Below are positions 22,956-32,892 of a stretch of DNA of 64,000 bases, piece by piece. The notes under the pieces were generated by a model. That model was not told where the DNA came from. It worked only from the letters and a program-made list of their open reading frames with translations, and did not search any database. Origin of the DNA: Prochlorococcus sp. AG-402-M15 (GTDB taxonomy: Bacteria > Cyanobacteriota > Cyanobacteriia > PCC-6307 > Cyanobiaceae); assembly GCA_003216615.1 (NCBI GenBank), contig QCIP01000006.1, positions 1 to 64,000 on the forward strand, read 5' to 3'. Numbering within the stretch: the first letter of the stretch is position 1; every line of letters starts with the position of its first letter. The translations under genes were made by a program, and so were the position numbers.

Positions 22956-23974
22956 TATTCTATCCTTGGATCTAGATAGGCAATTAAGATATCAACAAAG
23001 AGATTTAAAGAAACTATAAGCATAGAGGTAAAAATTACTATACCTTGAACCAAGGTATAGTCTCTCTGAGAAATTGCTTTATGTAATCTTAAAGCTATAC
23101 CTGGCCATGAAAAGGTTACTTCAAACAATAGTGCGCCTCCTGCTAATGATGCCATTGTCAATCCAGAAATAGTGACAATTGGTAGCAGAGCATTAGGCAA
23201 AGCATGATTTAAAAAAATTTTTTTTCTAGATATTCCTCTGGATATTGCGGCATTTACATAATCACTTTTTAATGTCTTATCTAAATTAACTCTTAATGAC
23301 CTGCTGAATATCCCACTTAATAAAAAACCAAGAGTAATCGAAGGAAGTGCGAGATGATAAAGACAATCTTTTAAAGCAATAATATTATTTGAAAGAATGC
23401 TATCTAAGACCAGAAATCCTGTAACTTGAGGTTGTTGCTGAAAGATTGGGAATCTACCCCCAATTGGGGAAATATTTAAATATACAGAAAATAATAATTG
23501 TGCTAACATTGCGCCCCAAAAAGGAGGGATCGCATATGTAGAAATACCAAGTATTCTCACAATATAATCAGCCTTTTTACCTCTTTTAATTAACCCAAGA
23601 AATCCCAAAGGGAATCCAATTAGAATTGCACTTAATATTGAAAAGAAACCAAGTTCAAGACTTGCAGGTAATGACTTAAGAATAATATTTAAGACTGGCT
23701 CTTCAGTACTAAGAGAAAGACCAAAATTAAGGTGCAAAATATCATTAATATATGAAAAATATTGATTTATTAAGGATTCATTTAGACCCAATTTATTTCT
23801 TAGAATTTCTCTTGATACCTCATTGGCTCCTGATCCAAGTATTGCATCAACAGGATCACCAGGAGCAACCCTCAACAAAATAAACACAAGTGAAGAAATT
23901 ATCCATAACATTAATGGTATTAATAAAATTTTTAACAATGAATAATTTAAAAGTTTATTTAAATTTCTACTCAT
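22952..23974 (-). CDS. Peptide/nickel-type ABC transporter permease (DppB-like)
   Basis: A 340-residue permease of the binding-protein-dependent transport family with six helices. Seen: the DppB N-terminal helix and 'RVAPGDPVDAILG' loop (34-46), and the EAA coupling loop 'NAAISRGISRKKIFLNHALPNALLP'. It forms the channel for peptides, nickel or similar ligands with a DppC partner and ATPases, none of which is in this window. Its start overlaps the end of the binding-protein gene by four bases (ATGA-type coupling). Confidence 0.85.
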   Translation of the reverse strand: MSRNLNKLLNYSLLKILLIPLMLWIISSLVFILLRVAPGDPVDAILGSGANEVSREILRNKLGLNESLINQYFSYINDILHLNFGLSLSTEEPVLNIILKSLPASLELGFFSILSAILIGFPLGFLGLIKRGKKADYIVRILGISTYAIPPFWGAMLAQLLFSVYLNISPIGGRFPIFQQQPQVTGFLVLDSILSNNIIALKDCLYHLALPSITLGFLLSGIFSRSLRVNLDKTLKSDYVNAAISRGISRKKIFLNHALPNALLPIVTISGLTMASLAGGALLFEVTFSWPGIALRLHKAISQRDYTLVQGIVIFTSMLIVSLNLFVDILIAYLDPRIEY

Positions 23975-25542
23975 TCATCAATTAACTCAAGATCACTTAA
24001 TGAAATTATTCCTGCACCATTAAAGATAGGTTTGGATATTTTATTTTGAGCCCATGCCTTTTGAGAGGATATCCAAAGAGGAATATAAGGAACTGATTCT
24101 GATGCAATCTTTTCAATTTTTATTAAATTATTCAATCTATAATTTCCAACCATGGAGTCGCTTTCTTTAAATAAATTCTCTATTTGTTTTGAGGCCCAAA
24201 AACTACCGCTCAAGACAGATTCACCCTCTTTACATAAATTTTCAACAATTTCACTACAACTTAATAAAGGCTTGAGGTAAGCTTCAGGATCAGAATAAAG
24301 TCCTGTCCAGTCATAAATTGCAGCGGGATATACACCTTTCGAGAGATTTTCATACATTGTCGTTGACTCCACTCCATTAATATCTATTGAGATACAATCC
24401 GATAAATTGTTTTTAATATCTTCTTTGATTATTAGAGAAATCAATTTATCTGAAGGAACATTAGATCTATATGTCAAGGGAAATTTAAGTTTCTTTCCAT
24501 TACAAAATCCTTCTTTCTCCAAAAGAATTCTTGCCTCTTTAGGATTATATTCTGGCCATAAGTCTTGATTACTTTCCTTAAATATTGGAGGTACAATATT
24601 CCTTAGGGGCTTTCTCAAGTTGTAACTAACTTTTTTACTTATTAAATTTCTATTAATGCTTTTGGAAAATGCTAATCTTACATTAAGGCTATTAAATGGA
24701 TATAAATTTGTTCTAAGACTTATAAATGTTATTTGAGTTTCAGGAGCAATTCCTTCTCTGATTTTTTTTTCTTTACTAGATAAATTTAAATCATTACGTT
24801 GAATATCCTCAATTGAATTAGATAAAAGCACATCAATTTGTTTACTTTTAAGAGCCCCATAAAGAGAAGCTGAATCTTCATAACCTATAAATATTATTCC
24901 ATCATTTTTAGGCTTCAAGCCCCAATATTTGGAGTTAGGTTCAATAAGTTGTTTTTCATTGGAGAAATTCTTGAGAAAATATTTACCCGTTCCAATAAAA
25001 TTATCATTTAAAAATTTATTTGAATAGTCTTTATAAAAAGTTGGAGAAATAGGAGTTAAATTTATAGAGGTTAATAAAGCATTAATGGAGCTTGATGGTT
25101 TATTTAAATTAAAGACAAGCTTAAACTTAGAGGGAGTTTCAACAAAATTAATTTTATCTCCCAAAATATAATTATTTATACCAATTCGTCTGAACCTATC
25201 AATAGTAAATTTCATTGCCTTCGCATCAAATTTAGTGCCATCATGAAAGTAAATATTCTCTTTTAAATTAATAGTTATCTTCAACTTATCTTCAGAAATA
25301 ATTGGCATACCCAATGCGAGTTCAGGAACTAATTTTCCATCACTATTTATCACATATAAAGTATCCCCTAAAGATGCTAATAATTGAAATGCTTTTAGAG
25401 TTGTAACTCTTGCAGGGTCAAGAGATTCAACCTTTCCGGAGCTTGCAACTATTATACTTTTGGAATTATTTTTGGATACACAAGAAAACTGTGCCGCCGA
25501 GAGCAGAAAAATAAAAAAAGATATAAATAATTTATTTTGCAT
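23971..25542 (-). CDS. ABC transporter substrate-binding protein, family 5
   Basis: A 523-residue extracytoplasmic binding protein of SBP family 5 (peptide/nickel type). The N-terminus MQNKLFISFFIFLLSAAQFS-C is a lipoprotein-like signal with C21 as candidate lipid site. Family marks: 'SLDPARVTTLKAFQLLASLGDTLY' start, 'FHDGTKFDAKAMKFTIDRF' (the SBP_bac_5 signature) and 'VRLAFSKSINRNLI'. It delivers substrate to the DppB-like permease encoded next. Which substrate cannot be told. Length is normal. Confidence 0.85.
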   Translation of the reverse strand: MQNKLFISFFIFLLSAAQFSCVSKNNSKSIIVASSGKVESLDPARVTTLKAFQLLASLGDTLYVINSDGKLVPELALGMPIISEDKLKITINLKENIYFHDGTKFDAKAMKFTIDRFRRIGINNYILGDKINFVETPSKFKLVFNLNKPSSSINALLTSINLTPISPTFYKDYSNKFLNDNFIGTGKYFLKNFSNEKQLIEPNSKYWGLKPKNDGIIFIGYEDSASLYGALKSKQIDVLLSNSIEDIQRNDLNLSSKEKKIREGIAPETQITFISLRTNLYPFNSLNVRLAFSKSINRNLISKKVSYNLRKPLRNIVPPIFKESNQDLWPEYNPKEARILLEKEGFCNGKKLKFPLTYRSNVPSDKLISLIIKEDIKNNLSDCISIDINGVESTTMYENLSKGVYPAAIYDWTGLYSDPEAYLKPLLSCSEIVENLCKEGESVLSGSFWASKQIENLFKESDSMVGNYRLNNLIKIEKIASESVPYIPLWISSQKAWAQNKISKPIFNGAGIISLSDLELIDE

Positions 25543-25552
25543 TTTTAATTTT

Positions 25553-25834
25553 TTAGCCTATACCTTCTTTAGTAAAATCATTAGAACATAAAACTTGTAT
25601 TGATATTTGACTAATATTCAAAGCAAATGTTTTTTTAGAATTACAGTCAAAAGGCCACTCTCTCAACCAGCAAATTTTTTTTTCTTGATTTAAACCAATT
25701 ACTTGAAAAGTGTTTTTATTATTTTTAATTTTTACACAAGCTCCTTTGTAGAGACTTTCAGAACAAACTAAATTATTATTTTCGTTTTTATTGTTTAATA
25801 GTTTTGAATGAATCATAAAAGGTGCTAAAACCAA
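25553..25834 (-). CDS. Small hypothetical protein
   Basis: A 93-residue protein with several cysteines (in 'LVCSESLYKGACVKI', 'KICWLREWPFDCNSK', 'VLCSNDF') and beta-strand-like segments. The middle 'FQVIGLNQEKKICWLREWP' looks like an SH3-like small barrel. No family is recognised and no clear signal peptide is seen, although the first residues MVLAPFMIHSKLL are hydrophobic. It lies between hom and the binding-protein gene, ten bases from the latter, so it is probably in the same transcript. Confidence 0.5.
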   Translation of the reverse strand: MVLAPFMIHSKLLNNKNENNNLVCSESLYKGACVKIKNNKNTFQVIGLNQEKKICWLREWPFDCNSKKTFALNISQISIQVLCSNDFTKEGIG

Positions 25835-25887
25835 ACACTTACTTTCTTCGGTTTAACAAGCTATAAAGAAATTTGCAAACTATTTTT

Positions 25888-27189
25888 TTAAATACAACTT
25901 AATTGACTTGCAATAATTTTGACTTCGTTTAGAGCATTTATTTCATCTTTTGATTTCTCAAAATTTCCATTATTCACCTCATGAGTTATAACAACAATTT
26001 CAGCTTTGTCCTCACTTGCATCTAGTTGAACAATTGATTCTATTGATACATTATTATTTCCAAAAATATCTCCAATCTTTCCTATTACACCAGGACTATC
26101 AAGACAAATAATTCTAAGGTAATTTTTTTTATTTATTTGAGAAGAGCTTATTATATGACAGTTTCTCCAGAAATCAAAAGATAATAGTGGATCGATTAAA
26201 TTATTATTTTTTACTGAGGCGGCATGTAGGTTTAATATATCTGAAACTACTGATGCAGCAGTTGGGCCACTTCCTGCTCCTGGACCATACAACATTATTT
26301 CTCCAAGAGGATCAGCCTCTATCAACAAGGCATTGTTAACTCCCTTAACTGTTGCTAGTGGATGAGATTTTGGAATCAAGGAAGGGCCTACCCAAATATT
26401 TAAAGCAAGTGAATCATTACTATTAATTTGTTGCCTTTCGGCGAGAGCCAAAAGTTTTATTTCAAATCCTAATTTATTGGCATATTCAATATCCTTAAGA
26501 TTAATTTTACTAATGCCATCAGAATGTATCTCGTCTCTTTTGATTTTCCCTCCAAATGCGAGTTCACTAAGAATTGAAATCTTATCAGCAGCATCATGTC
26601 CCTCAACATCTGCCGTTGGATCCAATTCTGCATACCCAAGGCTTTGAGCCAATTTTAAGGTCTCCTTATAATCAGCTTTTTCATTTGTCATCTTTGAAAG
26701 AATAAAATTTGTTGTGCCATTTATTATCCCAAGCATTTTTTTTATGCTGTTACTTTTTAATGATCTTTTTAAGGGCTCAACTATTGGAATCCCCCCGCAA
26801 ACTGCCGCCTCTGACAATATGTAAACTCCCTCTTTAGTCGCAGTTTTATATATTTCTTCCCCATATCTTGCAATAACTGCTTTATTTGCTGTAACAACAG
26901 ATTTACCTGATTTTAATGATTGCAGAATAATATCTTTCGCCAAATCAACACCACCCATTACTTCAACAATTACATCTATGGAGGCGTCATTAATTAACTC
27001 AAATGGATCATCAGTTAAAAAATTATTATCTAGCTCAACATCCCTTCTTTTCATAAGATCTTTAACTGCTATTTTTACTATTTCTATTTCTTTTAAAATT
27101 GGATGTGAATCAATTTCTGAACTTAATATTTTATAGATCCCTGAACCTACAGTTCCAAAACCTATAATACCAACTTTGCATTTTCTCAT
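25888..27189 (-). CDS. hom: Homoserine dehydrogenase
   Basis: A 433-residue monofunctional homoserine dehydrogenase, which reduces aspartate semialdehyde to homoserine on the way to threonine and methionine. Seen: NAD(P)-binding GFGTVGSGIY (10-19), 'VMGGVDLAKD' and 'VTANKAVIARYG', the catalytic-site segment 'LGYAELDPTADVEGHDAADK', and a C-terminal ACT regulatory domain (from about residue 350, 'LRIICLDSPGVIGKIGDIFG'). The ACT domain implies feedback control by threonine. It sits in the long minus-strand row downstream of sufE. Confidence 0.95.
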   Translation of the reverse strand: MRKCKVGIIGFGTVGSGIYKILSSEIDSHPILKEIEIVKIAVKDLMKRRDVELDNNFLTDDPFELINDASIDVIVEVMGGVDLAKDIILQSLKSGKSVVTANKAVIARYGEEIYKTATKEGVYILSEAAVCGGIPIVEPLKRSLKSNSIKKMLGIINGTTNFILSKMTNEKADYKETLKLAQSLGYAELDPTADVEGHDAADKISILSELAFGGKIKRDEIHSDGISKINLKDIEYANKLGFEIKLLALAERQQINSNDSLALNIWVGPSLIPKSHPLATVKGVNNALLIEADPLGEIMLYGPGAGSGPTAASVVSDILNLHAASVKNNNLIDPLLSFDFWRNCHIISSSQINKKNYLRIICLDSPGVIGKIGDIFGNNNVSIESIVQLDASEDKAEIVVITHEVNNGNFEKSKDEINALNEVKIIASQLSCI

Positions 27190-27233
27190 TTTTTATTTGC
27201 TTTAACTTTGAATTTAATTTTATATTATTAGAC

Positions 27234-27653
27234 CTACAAAAATTGATTTGCTTGAGATTGCATTTTTAATAATATGTTTAAAAACCCATTTGACCGTGAA
27301 GGAGTTAAACTTGCTTTCAAACCAGTATCTTCTATAAATTTTTTATTTATTTTCACAACCTCATTAGGTGTTAATTCATTTAATCCATTAATAAGAAAGG
27401 CTAATAAGCCCTTGGTTATTAGGGCATCAGAATATCCCTCCCAAAATAATTTACCGTCTTTAATATTTGCCTTAACAAAAACTTCCGAAACGCATCCCTT
27501 AACCTTATTTTCTTCAATAAGAATTTTACTATCTGGTTCTTTCAATTTTTTGCCTAACCACAAAATGTACTCATACTTTCTTTTTGGATCTTCTGATTTC
27601 TTCAACTTTTCAACTAATTTTGATAAGTTATTGTATTTTGATTGATTTTCCAT
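27234..27653 (-). CDS. sufE: SufE-family cysteine desulfuration protein
   Basis: A 139-residue SufE protein, which takes sulfane sulfur from the SufS cysteine desulfurase and passes it to the SufBCD scaffold for Fe-S cluster assembly. The sulfur-accepting C54 lies in 'KVKGCVSEVFV'. 'YILWLGKKL' (29-37) and the tail 'GLKASLTPSRSNGFLNIL' are typical. Length is normal. SufS is not in this window. A plus-strand frame covering the same bases is a shadow. Confidence 0.92.
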   Translation of the reverse strand: MENQSKYNNLSKLVEKLKKSEDPKRKYEYILWLGKKLKEPDSKILIEENKVKGCVSEVFVKANIKDGKLFWEGYSDALITKGLLAFLINGLNELTPNEVVKINKKFIEDTGLKASLTPSRSNGFLNILLKMQSQANQFL

Positions 27654-27693
27654 TTTTTAAAAAACTATTAATAAATCACTTTTGGATCCTTAA

Positions 27694-28254
27694 TTATACA
27701 AATATTTCCTTTTCAGTAATAAATCCTGATAAGGGAATATCCCACTCAGCCCTGGGTAATGGAATAGTACTTACACAATTAGAAGTCAATACTCCAATGC
27801 ATGGTACATGCCTCCAATTTTCATCTCTTCTTAATTTATCAAAATAACCTCCGCCATAACCTAATCTTATTAAATTTTTATCCACAGAAAGACATGGAAC
27901 AAATATCAAACTTATCTGCTCATGACTTAATGAAAAAGAGTTATTTGGACTTAATATCCCCTCAAAGTCTTTTGTAAGAGTTTTTTCATCCCATGGATAA
28001 AAAAACAACTTTTTTTTATCTTTACATCTTGGCAAAGCTAAAGATTTTTTTTCCTTAAGACTTCTTATGTCAACTTCATTTTTTAGAGGCCAATATATTG
28101 CTATGTAGCTTGTAATTTTATTTTCCTTAACTAATGAATCAACATATAGTTTTACATTTTTTTCTACATTTTTCCTTTGATTAAGTGAAATCCCATCTCT
28201 AAGTTTTCTAAACTTATCCCTCTCAAATTTCTTCTTTTCAAAGATACTACTCAT
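27694..28254 (-). CDS. 5-formyltetrahydrofolate cyclo-ligase
   Basis: A 186-residue enzyme that uses ATP to turn 5-formyl-THF into 5,10-methenyl-THF, returning stored folate to one-carbon metabolism. Seen: an N-terminal 'RDKFRKLRDGIS', the folate/ATP region 'YWPLKNEVDIRSL', 'FVPCLSVDKN' and the glycine-rich signature 'RLGYGGGYFDK' (130-140). Length is normal. It follows ruvC by nine bases and precedes sufE by 40. FolD, elsewhere in the window, works on the next step. Confidence 0.9.
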   Translation of the reverse strand: MSSIFEKKKFERDKFRKLRDGISLNQRKNVEKNVKLYVDSLVKENKITSYIAIYWPLKNEVDIRSLKEKKSLALPRCKDKKKLFFYPWDEKTLTKDFEGILSPNNSFSLSHEQISLIFVPCLSVDKNLIRLGYGGGYFDKLRRDENWRHVPCIGVLTSNCVSTIPLPRAEWDIPLSGFITEKEIFV

Positions 28255-28263
28255 GCTGGGTAT

Positions 28264-28737
28264 TTAGTTAAAGCCTTCTTCATTTAGTTTTGTGAGTGCT
28301 ATGGCCAATGCATCTGCTGAATCGTCAGGTTTCGGAGGTTTGCTAAGTTCTAAGTTATACATAACAGCATCAAGAACTTCTTTCTTAGATGCTTTCCCAG
28401 ACCCTGCAATGGTTAACTTTATCTGCGCAGGGGAATATTCACTAACAAGAATTTTTTTAGAAGCCAATACCATCATAATCACCCCTCTAGCCTGAACCAC
28501 ACTAATAGTAGTACTTGATCTGTAAAAGAAAAATTTTTCTACTGCAGCTACATTTGGATTCCAATGATTTATTAATTCATTAAGATCTTTGAATATCTCA
28601 TAAAGTCTATCCTCTTCTTTTTTATCTTTACCTGTCTCAATAACGCCGCAATCTAACAGTATCTTTTTTTCATTATCTATCTCAATAATTCCATACCCAA
28701 CTCTAGCTAATCCAGGGTCAATCCCAATTATTCTCAC
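28264..28737 (-). CDS. ruvC: Holliday junction resolvase RuvC
   Basis: A 157-residue crossover-junction endonuclease. Catalytic acids are visible: D7 in '[13 protein letters not shown]', E67 in 'AAVEKFFF' and the D139/D142 pair in '[11 protein letters not shown]'. It cuts Holliday junctions presented by RuvAB, in the cytoplasm. Normal length. It starts five bases after chlI stops, in the same direction; ruvA and ruvB are not in this window. Confidence 0.95.
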   Translation of the reverse strand: MRIIGIDPGLARVGYGIIEIDNEKKILLDCGVIETGKDKKEEDRLYEIFKDLNELINHWNPNVAAVEKFFFYRSSTTISVVQARGVIMMVLASKKILVSEYSPAQIKLTIAGSGKASKKEVLDAVMYNLELSKPPKPDDSADALAIALTKLNEEGFN

Positions 28738-28742
28738 TGTAA

Positions 28743-29831
28743 TTAGGATTCTGCAGACAATTGAAATTTTGAAAGATTTTCTTTATCGTCTAAATCAAAA
28801 ACTTTACAAAAAGCATGAATAACTCTTTCACCTGAATCTACTTGTTCTAAAGGATCTTTTCTAAGTCTATGTCGTAAAGCACAAGAAATAACCCTTGCTA
28901 TGTCATCTTCTTGTACTTCAGTTCTGCCCTCAAAGGCTGCGATTGCCCTTGCCGATCGATTTGTAACAATATCTCCACGTAAACCATCAACATCAAGTTC
29001 GCCGCATATTGCAGATATATTCAATCTAAGGTCATCGTCCATTTGAACAGAATTTAAAATTTCTTGAGCTTTAATAACCTTTTGTTGAAGTTCATCCTGC
29101 TGTTTCTCAACATTCAATGAAAACTTATCAGGATCATCGTCAAAAGAAGTTCTTTGATCTACTACTTGAACTCTTAATTCTGCATCTCTAACTGTTTTGA
29201 CCTCAACACTCATTCCAAACCTATCCAATAACTGAGGCCTTAATTCACCTTCTTCTGGATTGCCTGAACCAATAAGAACAAATCTCGCAGGATGTCTAAC
29301 TGAAACACCTTCTCTTTCAACTGTATTCCATCCAGAAGCTGCTGAATCTAAGAGCACATCCACTAAATGGTCATCAAGCAAATTCACTTCATCTACATAT
29401 AGTAAACCCCTATTAGCTTTCGCCAATAATCCAGGTTCAAATGCCTTGACACCCTCATTCAAAGCCTTCTCTATATCAATGGTGCCACAAAGCCTGTCTT
29501 CGGTAGCCCCTAAAGGCAGATCAACCATAGGTACTTGTTTTTGAATACTCTCCAGATTTTCTCCATGAGTAATTCTTTCCAAAACTTCTTTACTCTGCAA
29601 ATCAGGATCGATAAGAGAACTATTATATGGATCATCTTTAACAACTTCTATTGCCGGCAACAAATCAGCTAAGGCTCTAATTGTAGTAGACTTTCCAGTC
29701 CCTCTATCACCCATTATCATCACTCCTCCAATTCTTGGATCAATAACATTTAACAAGAGAGCTAATTTCATTTCTTCCTGACCAATTACAGCTGTAAAAG
29801 GAAAAACTCTTCTTTTCTTTGTTGTAGTCAC
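28743..29831 (-). CDS. chlI: Magnesium chelatase subunit ChlI
   Basis: A 362-residue AAA+ ATPase, the motor subunit of magnesium chelatase, which inserts Mg into protoporphyrin IX in chlorophyll synthesis. Seen: Walker [10 protein letters not shown] (41-49), Walker B '[11 protein letters not shown]' (142-152), sensor '[22 protein letters not shown]' and the C-terminal lid with '[12 protein letters not shown]'. It works with ChlD and ChlH, which are not here. Gene is followed by ruvC after five bases. 120 bases upstream separate it from the methylase gene, so it may have its own promoter. Confidence 0.96.
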   Translation of the reverse strand: MTTTKKRRVFPFTAVIGQEEMKLALLLNVIDPRIGGVMIMGDRGTGKSTTIRALADLLPAIEVVKDDPYNSSLIDPDLQSKEVLERITHGENLESIQKQVPMVDLPLGATEDRLCGTIDIEKALNEGVKAFEPGLLAKANRGLLYVDEVNLLDDHLVDVLLDSAASGWNTVEREGVSVRHPARFVLIGSGNPEEGELRPQLLDRFGMSVEVKTVRDAELRVQVVDQRTSFDDDPDKFSLNVEKQQDELQQKVIKAQEILNSVQMDDDLRLNISAICGELDVDGLRGDIVTNRSARAIAAFEGRTEVQEDDIARVISCALRHRLRKDPLEQVDSGERVIHAFCKVFDLDDKENLSKFQLSAES

Positions 29832-29951
29832 AGTTTTAGTTTTCTTAAAATATTCAAATAATCAATAGATGCTACTTCAGAAAATGTTTTTAGTAAATAT
29901 CCCTCTCAAATAAAACTATAGAAAGATAAATATAAACTAATTTATAGGTTC

Positions 29952-30701
29952 CTAATTTCTTTTCGAATTATTCATAAACCAATTTATTTGATGGACAATT
30001 CCTCTTAAAACATTTATTTCGTGCATTGATGTATTTGCCCTTGAAATATAATTCTTAAATTTACTTATTTTAGCCCTTGAGGTATGTTTCAAAAGATATC
30101 CAACCCCAAGAAGCATTTCCTCTATCTCAACAAATGAATCATGTATTTGTTTTGATGATGCAAGATTAAATACCTCTAACTCCTTATTAAAATTTCTATT
30201 AGAAGACTTATTTAACTCATACAAAACTATAGAAACTGCATGAGAAAGATTTAAAGAAGGATTATTTTTAGTAGTAGGAATATTAAAAGTTTTATTTGCC
30301 AGAAGTAATTCATTATTGGTTAAACCTCTATCTTCTCTACCAAATATAATTGCTAAATTATTTATTTTTTTAAAAGAAAAAATCCAATCAAATATATCTT
30401 CAGAAGATATAAAAAATGAGTCTTTACTTATATCAATCCTTCCACAAGATGCGATAACTAAATCACAATCAAAAACTGCATTTTCAAGATTATCAAAAAT
30501 TTTGCAATGATCAAGATACTTCTGACCTTTAAGGGCCATTTTTTTTGCTTCTAAAGAAAATATGTCGCATTTTGGAGAAACAATTCTTAATTCATCGACT
30601 TCAAAGTTGGAGCATAATCTTGCAACACTCCCAACATTTAAAGGTCCATTTGGTTCAACTAATATGACCTTTAAATTATTAAAGTTTTTTTCTAAAGTCA
30701 T
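29952..30701 (-). CDS. SPOUT-class RNA methyltransferase (TrmH/TrmJ family)
   Basis: A 249-residue SpoU/TrmH-family 2'-O-ribose methyltransferase. SAM-binding knot motifs are seen: 'ILVEPNGPLNVGSVARLC' style first motif (N-x-G-x-x-x-R), 'LAIIFGREDRGLTN' and 'PSLNLSHAVSIVLYEL'. The order and length match the TrmJ/LasT branch, which methylates tRNA position 32, though an rRNA target is not excluded. A C-terminal helical extension ('VLRGIVHQINWF') supports TrmJ. Its start overlaps the cytochrome gene's stop by four bases. Confidence 0.85.
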   Translation of the reverse strand: MTLEKNFNNLKVILVEPNGPLNVGSVARLCSNFEVDELRIVSPKCDIFSLEAKKMALKGQKYLDHCKIFDNLENAVFDCDLVIASCGRIDISKDSFFISSEDIFDWIFSFKKINNLAIIFGREDRGLTNNELLLANKTFNIPTTKNNPSLNLSHAVSIVLYELNKSSNRNFNKELEVFNLASSKQIHDSFVEIEEMLLGVGYLLKHTSRAKISKFKNYISRANTSMHEINVLRGIVHQINWFMNNSKRN

Positions 30702-31084
30702 TCAAGGTTATGTAAATACTTTAATAAATTAGACATATTTACGGGATCAATTTCAAAACTTGGCATGGGAGGAGTAAGACCCCCAGTAACTTGTTTTATT
30801 ATTTCTTTATCATTCAAACGTTGAGTTATTGAGTGTAGGTCTGGGCCCACTAATCCTCTTGCTGTAATCCCATGACATCCCACACAATTCATCTTAAAAA
30901 GAGCATCTCCTGCCTTAGCAGATCCATTAAGCTCAAGAGTCTCAATTATATATTTATTATTTTCATCTTGATTAAAAAAAAATATTAAAAAACATATCAA
31001 TGAAACTACAACAACAATAAAAAACTTTACCAAGAATTCTCTTTTGGGTTCTCTTTCTGCTGCAGATGATGAAGATGTTGACAC
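30698..31084 (-). CDS. cytM: Membrane-anchored cytochrome c (CytM-like)
   Basis: A 128-residue c-type cytochrome: Ser-rich N-terminus, one membrane helix (residues 19-38), then a cytochrome c domain with haem site C67-V-G-C70-H71 and axial Met M107 in 'LTPPMPSF'. The anchor and small domain match cyanobacterial cytochrome cM, thought to modulate electron flow to respiration or photosynthesis under stress. The gene starts head-to-head with petG, 55 bases apart, so the two share a control region. Confidence 0.82.
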   Translation of the reverse strand: MSTSSSSAAEREPKREFLVKFFIVVVVSLICFLIFFFNQDENNKYIIETLELNGSAKAGDALFKMNCVGCHGITARGLVGPDLHSITQRLNDKEIIKQVTGGLTPPMPSFEIDPVNMSNLLKYLHNLE

Positions 31085-31139
31085 AAAAAATAATCTCTAT
31101 GTAAGAATTGTGGATGAGAAATTAAAAAAAGGCAAAAAA

Positions 31140-31259
31140 ATGATCGAGCCTCTTTTATGTGGAATTGTTTTAGGGTTAGTTCCTATAACTCTTCTTGGGT
31201 TATTTGTAAGTGCATGGAATCAATACAGAAGAGGTTCAGGGATGTTGGATATTGATTAA
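31140..31259 (+). CDS. petG: Cytochrome b6f complex subunit PetG
   Basis: A 39-residue single-helix subunit of the thylakoid cytochrome b6f complex, needed for its assembly. The sequence starts '[19 protein letters not shown]' and ends with the typical '[13 protein letters not shown]', a near-textbook PetG. The ATG at 31140 is chosen because that protein is complete; a longer frame starting at 31044 runs over the cytM gene and lacks sense. Its last 24 bases overlap the rsmD stop region on the other strand. Confidence 0.97.
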   Translation: MIEPLLCGIVLGLVPITLLGLFVSAWNQYRRGSGMLDID

Positions 31260-31835
31260 AAATGTTAATCTTGATTGCCCATAGTCTCTGACATCTATAG
31301 TTTCCCATAAAGTACTTTTTTTAATATAGATGTTGGGAGAATGTTCACAAATAACCACTGAATCTTTTTTTAAAAAATCACAATTAAATACTTGATTTAA
31401 AACTAATTGATGGAAATTAACATCATATGGAGGGTCTAGATAAACAAAATCAAATTTTAATTTGTTCAAATCCATAATTTTAGAAGATAATTTTCTCTCA
31501 TAATTCGGTTTTGTCCAGTTCAAAACGTCTTTACAAATAACATCAATATCATTTTGTCTTTTTTTTATATCTTGCAATGAAAGTAGATTTTTTAAGCATA
31601 TTTTTGAGTTATTTTTGTTTTTTTCGATTGCAATTATTTTTCTTGCCCCATGATTATATGCTTCACAAGATACGGCCCCTGTTCCACTAAATAAATCTAA
31701 CCAATTACTATTATCAACTCTATTTTTCAAAATATTAAATATAGCCTCTCTAACTCTCAAAGTTGTTGGTCTAGTATAAATATTGTTTGGACTTTGGATT
31801 CTTTTACCACCTATTAATCTTAAGTTTGTCTTCAT
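31236..31835 (-). CDS. rsmD: 16S rRNA (guanine966-N2)-methyltransferase RsmD
   Basis: A 199-residue class I methyltransferase. Seen: '[14 protein letters not shown]' (27-40), SAM-binding '[14 protein letters not shown]' (47-60) and the catalytic D-P-P-Y (134-137) in 'VYLDPPYDV'. It methylates G966 of 16S rRNA in the 30S subunit. Normal length. Convergent overlap with petG; 13 bases downstream of hisH in the same direction. Confidence 0.9.
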   Translation of the reverse strand: MKTNLRLIGGKRIQSPNNIYTRPTTLRVREAIFNILKNRVDNSNWLDLFSGTGAVSCEAYNHGARKIIAIEKNKNNSKICLKNLLSLQDIKKRQNDIDVICKDVLNWTKPNYERKLSSKIMDLNKLKFDFVYLDPPYDVNFHQLVLNQVFNCDFLKKDSVVICEHSPNIYIKKSTLWETIDVRDYGQSRLTFLINIQHP

Positions 31836-31848
31836 GCCTAATTATTAG

Positions 31849-32466
31849 TTATTGAATACTACTAAGCCATCTTCTCAAGAGTTTTTCTCCAGTTTTACCA
31901 GATTTTTCTGGATGAAATTGACAGGCAAATAAATTATCATACTCAATCATCGCTGTTAATTTCTCAGAACCATAATTAACCTGAGCAGCAATGATATTAA
32001 AGTCATCTGGAATTGCATGATATGAATGAACAAAATATACCCAATTATTTGATTCTTCTATTTCTAATAATGTATTTGATTTTGTGGGTAAAAGTTTGCA
32101 CCAACCCATGTGGGGGATTCTTTGGTTAACTATATTAGGTATTTTTTGTATTTTTCCCTTTAAGATGCCGAGACCGTGAACTTTTCCTTCTTCGCTAGAT
32201 TCAAAAAGGAGTTGAAGACCTAAACAAATTCCTAAAAAAGACTTACCACTATTAATCCAATTTTTTAAATCATTTATCAAATCTGCATTTATAAGATTTA
32301 TCATCGCAGGATCAAATGAACCAACACCAGGAAGTATTATCGCCTTACAGGCCTTTGATTCATTAAAGTTTTTAATTAATAGTATTTCTTCTCCAAGAAT
32401 TTCTAGAGATTTAGTTACGGAATGTACGTTACCCATCCCATAATCTATAAGTCCAATTTTATGCAA
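31849..32466 (-). CDS. hisH: Imidazole glycerol phosphate synthase subunit HisH
   Basis: A 205-residue glutamine amidotransferase subunit. It makes ammonia from glutamine for HisF, in histidine biosynthesis. Triad: C81 in 'LGICLGLQLLF', H185 and E187 in 'CQFHPEKSG'. N-terminus 'IGLIDYGMGNVHSV' is typical. Length is normal. HisF is not in this window. It lies 11 bases after trxA and 13 before rsmD in one direction. Confidence 0.95.
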   Translation of the reverse strand: MHKIGLIDYGMGNVHSVTKSLEILGEEILLIKNFNESKACKAIILPGVGSFDPAMINLINADLINDLKNWINSGKSFLGICLGLQLLFESSEEGKVHGLGILKGKIQKIPNIVNQRIPHMGWCKLLPTKSNTLLEIEESNNWVYFVHSYHAIPDDFNIIAAQVNYGSEKLTAMIEYDNLFACQFHPEKSGKTGEKLLRRWLSSIQ

Positions 32467-32477
32467 AGCTCTTTGTT

Positions 32478-32801
32478 TTATAAATGCTTAGTCAAAGTGC
32501 TCGAAAGAGTTGCTTTTGGTACTGCTCCAACCACAGTATCAACTTTTTGACCTCCTTTAAAGATCATTAATGTTGGAATACTTCTAATTCCGTATTGACT
32601 CGCAACATTTGGGTTTTCATCTGTATTTAATTTAAAAACTTTAATTTTCCCTTCAAAGTCTTTTGAAATTTCTTCTACAACTGGTGCAACCATCCTACAA
32701 GGACCGCACCATGGTGCCCAAAAATCAACCAATACTGGTAGATCACTTTGCAGTACATCCTTGTCAAATGAAGAATCAGTTACGGCTGGAGCTGATGACA
32801 T
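32478..32801 (-). CDS. trxA: Thioredoxin
   Basis: A 107-residue thioredoxin with the redox site W-C32-G-P-C35 ('[12 protein letters not shown]') and the cis-Pro loop '[14 protein letters not shown]'. It transfers electrons from thioredoxin reductase to target disulfides. In the marine cyanobacteria this gene lies next to Yfr1 and guaB, as here. First of a minus-strand set with hisH and rsmD. Confidence 0.95.
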   Translation of the reverse strand: MSSAPAVTDSSFDKDVLQSDLPVLVDFWAPWCGPCRMVAPVVEEISKDFEGKIKVFKLNTDENPNVASQYGIRSIPTLMIFKGGQKVDTVVGAVPKATLSSTLTKHL

Positions 32802-32892
32802 AATTTAAGTATTCCTTTTAGAAAAATTTAGCAGGCAATTCTTTTAAGTGATGATTTCATTACAGATAAAATAATATAAGTAACAAAATATT

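Noticed and set aside
27274-27645. Plus-strand 123-residue frame over sufE
   Set aside because: Antisense shadow of sufE, which has its active Cys and full length.
31044-31259. 71-residue version of PetG
   Set aside because: The first 32 residues are antisense to cytM and absent from PetG. The true 39-residue subunit starts at ATG 31140.
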